From: JBOGJG01 sp050747825
Lineage (GTDB): Bacteria > Acidobacteriota > UBA6911 > RPQK01 > JBOGJG01
Assembly (NCBI GenBank): GCA_050747825.1
Contig: JBOGJG010000226.1
Location: 1 to 52,347, forward strand
DNA: 52,347 nt
Direction: 5' to 3'
The notes below the pieces were generated by a model that was not told the origin of the DNA, made no database searches, and worked only from the letters and a program-made list of their open reading frames with translations. The stretch's first letter is position 1. Every line of letters begins with the position of its first letter. Position numbers and translations under genes: made by a program. Below, piece after piece: positions 49,314 to 52,347 of this stretch.

Positions 49314-49355
49314 ACCTAATTAACGGCCGCCGGATCCGGCAGGCGTTAATTAGGT
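49314..49355. repeat. Hairpin after the membrane protein gene
   Basis: ACCTAATTAACG (49314-49325) and CGTTAATTAGGT (49344-49355) are perfect complements. The 18-base loop includes the palindrome CCGGATCCGG. It sits two bases after the stop. It may be a terminator without a T run or a mobile-element scar. Confidence 0.7.
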
Positions 49356-49756
49356 GTATTGCGTCAACCTGGAACGACGCCCAACAGCTGACTTTTGACC
49401 AGTCCGGCCTCAGCAATCTCAGATTGTCGCCGGATGGAAAACGCCTGGCGTTCACTCTGTTTCGTCACGGCCGGCGTCATGTCTGGCTTTTGCCCGTCGA
49501 AGGCGGTGAACTGCGGCGGTTGACCACCGATCCAATGCACCCGATCCGGCCCAGTTGGTCGCCGGACGGGAAGCAAATCGTCTTTAGGCGAGGAGCAAAT
49601 GAGGTCTGGGCTGTCTCGGTTGAGGACGGCACGGAGCGTCGGATCGTCCGGCATTCAGGGCCTGTTTTCTACCCGCGCTGGTCACGCGACGGGAAATCCA
49701 TTCTCTTTGACTCCAATCCAACTCGACTCTGGAAAGTCGATTCATGTCGCAGTGAG
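49356..49756 (+). pseudogene. TolB-like beta-propeller 3' fragment
   Basis: The frame reads WNDAQQLTFDQSGLSNLRLSPDGKRLAFTLFR, RHVWLLPVEGGELRRLTTDP, RPSWSPDGKQIVFRRGANEVWAVSVEDG and FYPRWSRDGKSILFDSNPTRLWKV. These are PD40/WD40-like repeats (SPDGKxxxF). The start is lost at the hairpin and the frame runs on into mntA. In Acidobacteriota such propellers follow winged-helix or kinase domains; only the propeller end remains. Confidence 0.7.
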
Positions 49757-49807
49757 GGATTCTCTTCGTCGGATCGGGTGAGTGGCGGTGTTATACTCTT
49801 TCGCAGC

Positions 49808-50224
49808 ATGGAACCGATCAGGGACGATCAACTCGCGCCTGCCGTAGCGGAAATTGCCCGGATTTATTCTCTGCGATTGGTCCTCGTATTCGGCTCGCAA
49901 GCCGAGGGCACCGCCACCGCAAAAAGCGATGTGGATATCGGAGTCATTACTGATCCGTTTGTTGAAATCAATGCGGATTATGATCTGGCGCTGCAAGAAG
50001 CTTTCTTCAAGATCTTCGGAACCGATCGCGTTGATCTCATATACCTGGACAAAGCCAGTCCGCTCCTGCGCTACAGGGCCTTTAGCAATGCGCTTGTTCT
50101 CTTCGACAGGGACAAAATGTTTGACCGTCTTGCCAGTTATGCTGCTCGTTATTATGCCGACACCACGAAATTCCGCGATCTTCAGAGACGGTTCATCGAG
50201 GCTTTCGTAGCTCATGACAATTGA
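49808..50224 (+). CDS. MntA-like minimal nucleotidyltransferase (antitoxin)
   Basis: The 138-residue protein has the minimal nucleotidyltransferase motif GS-x10-D-x-D at residues 29-43 (FGSQAEGTATAKSDVDIG). In the MntA-HepT system it adds AMP to the HepT toxin and neutralises it. ATG 49808 lies 10 bases after TATACT (49792-49797), a likely -10 box, so the message may be leaderless. The frame is also open upstream through the propeller fragment. It overlaps hepT by 11 bases. Confidence 0.85.
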   Translation: MEPIRDDQLAPAVAEIARIYSLRLVLVFGSQAEGTATAKSDVDIGVITDPFVEINADYDLALQEAFFKIFGTDRVDLIYLDKASPLLRYRAFSNALVLFDRDKMFDRLASYAARYYADTTKFRDLQRRFIEAFVAHDN

Positions 50225-50654
50225 TCGCGATGTGATCGAGTCGAGGTTAGCATCGCTAACCCAGTATTTGCGGGAACTCGAAACTATACAGGGCCTGTCC
50301 TTCCAGGAATACCTGTCGGACTTCAAGAACAGGAGAACAGTGGAGCGCCTCTTGCAACTCATCATCGAAACAGCATGTGATATCAACAATCACATCGTCC
50401 TGAAAACAAACCATAAGCCTCCTTCCGATCATCACAGGTCGTTCACTCGCCTGGGCGAACTTGGAATCCTGCCTCAGTCGCTCTGCAGGGACTTGGCGCG
50501 CTCTGTGGGACTCAGAAATCGCCTCGTTCATGAATATGAGATCGTGAACGACGAAATTGTATTCAACACCATACCGACGGCACTCGAGCAGTATCGCAGC
50601 TATATCTTAATCATCGGCGAATATCTGAAATCGGAGGAGGCTTGCAGCTGTTGA
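50214..50654 (+). CDS. HepT-like HEPN toxin (DUF86)
   Basis: The 146-residue helical protein carries the HEPN RNase motif R-x4-H-x-Y as R101NRLVHEY108. It has the DUF86 layout with HHRSFTRLGELGILP before it. HEPN proteins cut RNA. With the overlapping nucleotidyltransferase gene it forms an MntA-HepT type VII toxin-antitoxin pair. The whole pair appears intact. Confidence 0.88.
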   Translation: MTIDRDVIESRLASLTQYLRELETIQGLSFQEYLSDFKNRRTVERLLQLIIETACDINNHIVLKTNHKPPSDHHRSFTRLGELGILPQSLCRDLARSVGLRNRLVHEYEIVNDEIVFNTIPTALEQYRSYILIIGEYLKSEEACSC

Positions 50655-50703
50655 GCCTGCCGGGGAGAGAGGGTCGCCGGGAGCTGAAGGCTGACGGCAT
50701 ATC

Positions 50704-51138
50704 TCACGTCCTCCACCTTGCGCCACCAAAGAGCCGCACGGCATGGTACGCAGCAAACCATCGCCACGCCCAAACTCCCTCCTTCCTCATGATCTCCCGG
50801 AACAGGATATCTGCTTCTTTCCGCGAGTAGGTGCGAGGCGGGAAAATAGTGCCATCCGGGGGGTCGCCGCCATAGCGATAGAGAAAATCGTGAATCAGCG
50901 GTGCACTTATCGAAAGCTCAAACGGCGCGATCAACCACCAGAATGCACGAGGCACTGAGGCCAGATCGAACTTGAATTGGGCCGGCACGATGATTGCGTT
51001 CGGGCCATCCTGATAGGTGTAGGGTTCTTCAAGCCGCCACGTCTCTTCGTCTACATCGTAAGTGAGAACGGGAGCCGGGAGGGTTGACTCCGCGATCCGG
51101 ACTCGGTCGTGATGGAGATCCAGCGCAAACTGTTTCAT
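50704..51138 (-). CDS. DUF1353 protein
   Basis: The 144-residue protein has the DUF1353 core: VPAQFKFDLASVPRAFWWLIAPFEL, then SAPLIHDFLYRYGG and the C-terminal RKEADILFREIMRKEGVWAWRWFAAYHAVRLFG. The conserved Asp, His-Asp and Tyr suggest a hydrolase-like site, but the function is unknown. It is common in phages and islands. The N-terminal 45 residues are not conserved in my recollection of the family. Confidence 0.82.
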   Translation of the reverse strand: MKQFALDLHHDRVRIAESTLPAPVLTYDVDEETWRLEEPYTYQDGPNAIIVPAQFKFDLASVPRAFWWLIAPFELSISAPLIHDFLYRYGGDPPDGTIFPPRTYSRKEADILFREIMRKEGVWAWRWFAAYHAVRLFGGARWRT

Positions 51139-51268
51139 TTCCCACGGCCAATTCTGAACAGATGATCATCAGCATTGTACCGGGAGCGGTGAGGGAAGGC
51201 ACGTATTCGACTACGGCAGATAATAACAACCGGCGATTCCGGCGACGGGTCTCCCCTGGAACGACAGG

Positions 51269-51678
51269 TTAGGAGGCTTGCTCGCAGTTAACCATCCACG
51301 GTATACCGAATTGATCGACAAGCATGCCAAAACGGGCGGCCCAGAACGTCTTCTGGATCGGCATCCGCACTGTGCCGTTTTCTGCCAGTGCGTGAAATAT
51401 GCGTTCTGCATCTCCCGCGTCGTCGATGCCGAGCGACACGGAGAAGCCTTTTGTTTCTTCACAGTGCTCAGGCGGACTGTCAGAACCCATCAATACCTTG
51501 TCGCCTACAATTAGGCTGGCATGAAGGATTTTATTGCGCCATTCAGACGGCACTTGTTCCGCCATCGGCGAGTCCCCGTGGGTGACCATTGTTGCGATTT
51601 TGCCGCCAAGGCACTGCTCATAGAATTAAACGCTGCCTCGCATTGGCCGTTGAAAGTAAGATAAGGATTCAATTGCAT
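51269..51678 (-). pseudogene. PhnB-like VOC-family gene, single-base frameshift
   Basis: The minus strand starts MQLNPYLTFNGQCEAAF (from 51678) and then loses frame near 51624. The continuation YEQCLGGKIATMVTHGDSPMAEQVPSEWRNKILHASLIVGDKVLMGSD in the next frame runs to a proper end at 51269 (IPWMVNCEQAS). All elements of the PhnB/YCII-like glyoxalase-fold family are present, so one missing base is the only defect. It may be a real recent mutation or a sequencing error. Confidence 0.85.
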
Positions 51679-51976
51679 AGTCCACTCCATTGGCTGGTTA
51701 ATGATTGAGAAATCTGTTCGCGTGAGGGCTCCTGGACGGTCTCGACCAGGTGTGAACCCTTGCTCTATTATACGACGAGGACCCGCAAGATCGGCACGTC
51801 GAAGGCTCCTTTTTTCCGGCAGCGCGGCTGCGTGCTCGAAAACTTCGAGCCATTTTCTGTCTGCCTTGCCATCGACTACATTTGAGGGCGAAGAGAGATC
51901 CTCGAGAATGCGGCAGGCCGGTATACTGGAGGTCTCAGCAGGATAGAAGCGTCCCAAAGGTGAGAAGGAGCCCGGC
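51679..51976. other. About 300 bases without a recognised gene
   Basis: Open stretches on the minus strand run into the PhnB start but show no known motif. A TATACT at 51922-51927 on the plus strand could be the -10 box of the next gene. Confidence 0.4.
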
Positions 51977-52249
51977 ATGATTCATCCTGGACCCAGATAC
52001 ATCGCTGCTTGTGTCATGTTCTCCTGGGCTGTGTTCGTTCAGGAAGGCGCGCGCCTTACGTCCGAACTGGAGCAAATTGACCTTTTTATTGGTGGTGAGG
52101 ATGGCTATCACTGTGCTAGGAAATCCCTTTTCAGGAGAGGGGTCGATCGGAGGGGAAAGAGCTCAATACGCAGTGGGAGGAGCGTGGGGGGTACCATCGG
52201 GAGGCTGAGTTTGTGGCTGCGCGCCTTCGGGGAGCGGGTTGAAGTCTGA
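51977..52249 (+). pseudogene. Sialidase (BNR family) 5' fragment
   Basis: ATG 51977 has AGGAG 7 bases upstream. The frame opens with a signal-like segment (RYIAACVMFSWAVFVQEGA) and then LEQIDLFIGGEDGYH, the beginning of secreted exo-sialidases, which normally continue TYRIP and the Asp-box propeller. After GYH (about 52111) the sequence is unrelated and Arg-rich until the stop at 52249. Either the gene is truncated or a frameshift plus deletion occurred. Confidence 0.5.
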
Positions 52250-52347
52250 GATGGTCAAAAGCGGAGAGAAAGCGGAAGGGAAGGAACACACGGGTATTTG
52301 GAAGGCTTGAGAGCGCCGATCCCTTCAGCCTTCAAAAACGGGAACAT
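52250..52347. other. End of window, no gene seen
   Basis: A purine-rich stretch without a recognisable gene or repeat. Confidence 0.4.

Noticed and set aside
49314..49355. Integron attC site
   Set aside because: The ends do not match the RYYYAAC/GTTRRRY core pattern and no cassette series or integrase is present.
1..52347. tRNA or rRNA genes
   Set aside because: No cloverleaf with a GTTCGANTC-type T arm and no rRNA signature was seen by eye; a covariance search would be needed to exclude a divergent one.

Overview
The window looks like a chromosomal piece of a Gram-negative bacterium, most likely an Acidobacteriota-type lineage. The envelope genes (lspA, a lolA-like gene, tonB, a class A PBP, an outer-membrane-style TPR lipoprotein-free secreted protein) show two membranes. 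The ispE-prs-rplY-pth order, the ADOP-style PadR regulator and the DUF948/YtxH pair fit Acidobacteriota, but this is an inference from gene content and no rRNA is present to confirm it.

From 1 to about 38.1 kb the region is dense, well-kept housekeeping DNA. A minus-strand run (9.3 kb down to 7) carries a probable selenoprotein, a DciA-like protein, a secreted beta-propeller protein, a TPR protein, ispE, prs, rplY and pth. Plus-strand genes follow: HNH nuclease, TIGR04282-type transferase, tonB, and the coupled block ileS-lspA-lolA-fabH. Next come DUF948/ytxH against thiD, an AI-2E family permease with nth, a one-heme cytochrome, glgA with a ROK kinase, a coiled-coil membrane protein, queE, trmL-ftcD, a zinc dehydrogenase, larC-metG-tatD, a polyprenyl synthase, a lipoprotein sulfatase, and a penicillin-binding protein 1A. 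The pieces serve peptidoglycan, lipid, tRNA/translation and envelope biogenesis.

This first part is sprinkled with arrays of 7-base repeat units of at least five different sequences. They sit directly on stop codons, often as inverted pairs, and in two cases they are translated inside genes (the lolA signal peptide and a larC linker). One composite element with a nearly identical 47-base core occurs twice.

From about 38.2 kb to the end the character changes. The heptamer arrays vanish and many genes are broken: a dsbD 5' fragment, a multiply frameshifted PQQ beta-propeller gene, a DUF255 thioredoxin-fold gene with a foreign tail, an ORF6N gene, an IS4-family transposase remnant, a membrane protein, a TolB-like fragment, a PhnB-like VOC gene and a sialidase start. 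Among them lie apparently intact modules: a Cys-rich Tat-exported precursor with an MNIO (DUF692) enzyme and a DUF2063 partner (a bufferin/HvfABC-like RiPP system), a Fic protein, three toxin-antitoxin-type pairs (Phd/RelE, VapBC, MntA/HepT), a PadR regulator and a DUF1353 gene.

The two most interesting items are (1) an in-frame TGA at 9187-9189 in a Cys-Gly-Sec context followed by a bacterial SECIS-like hairpin, which joins two open frames into one secreted 304-residue protein, and (2) the MNIO cluster with an 11-cysteine, twin-arginine precursor next to a decayed dsbD.
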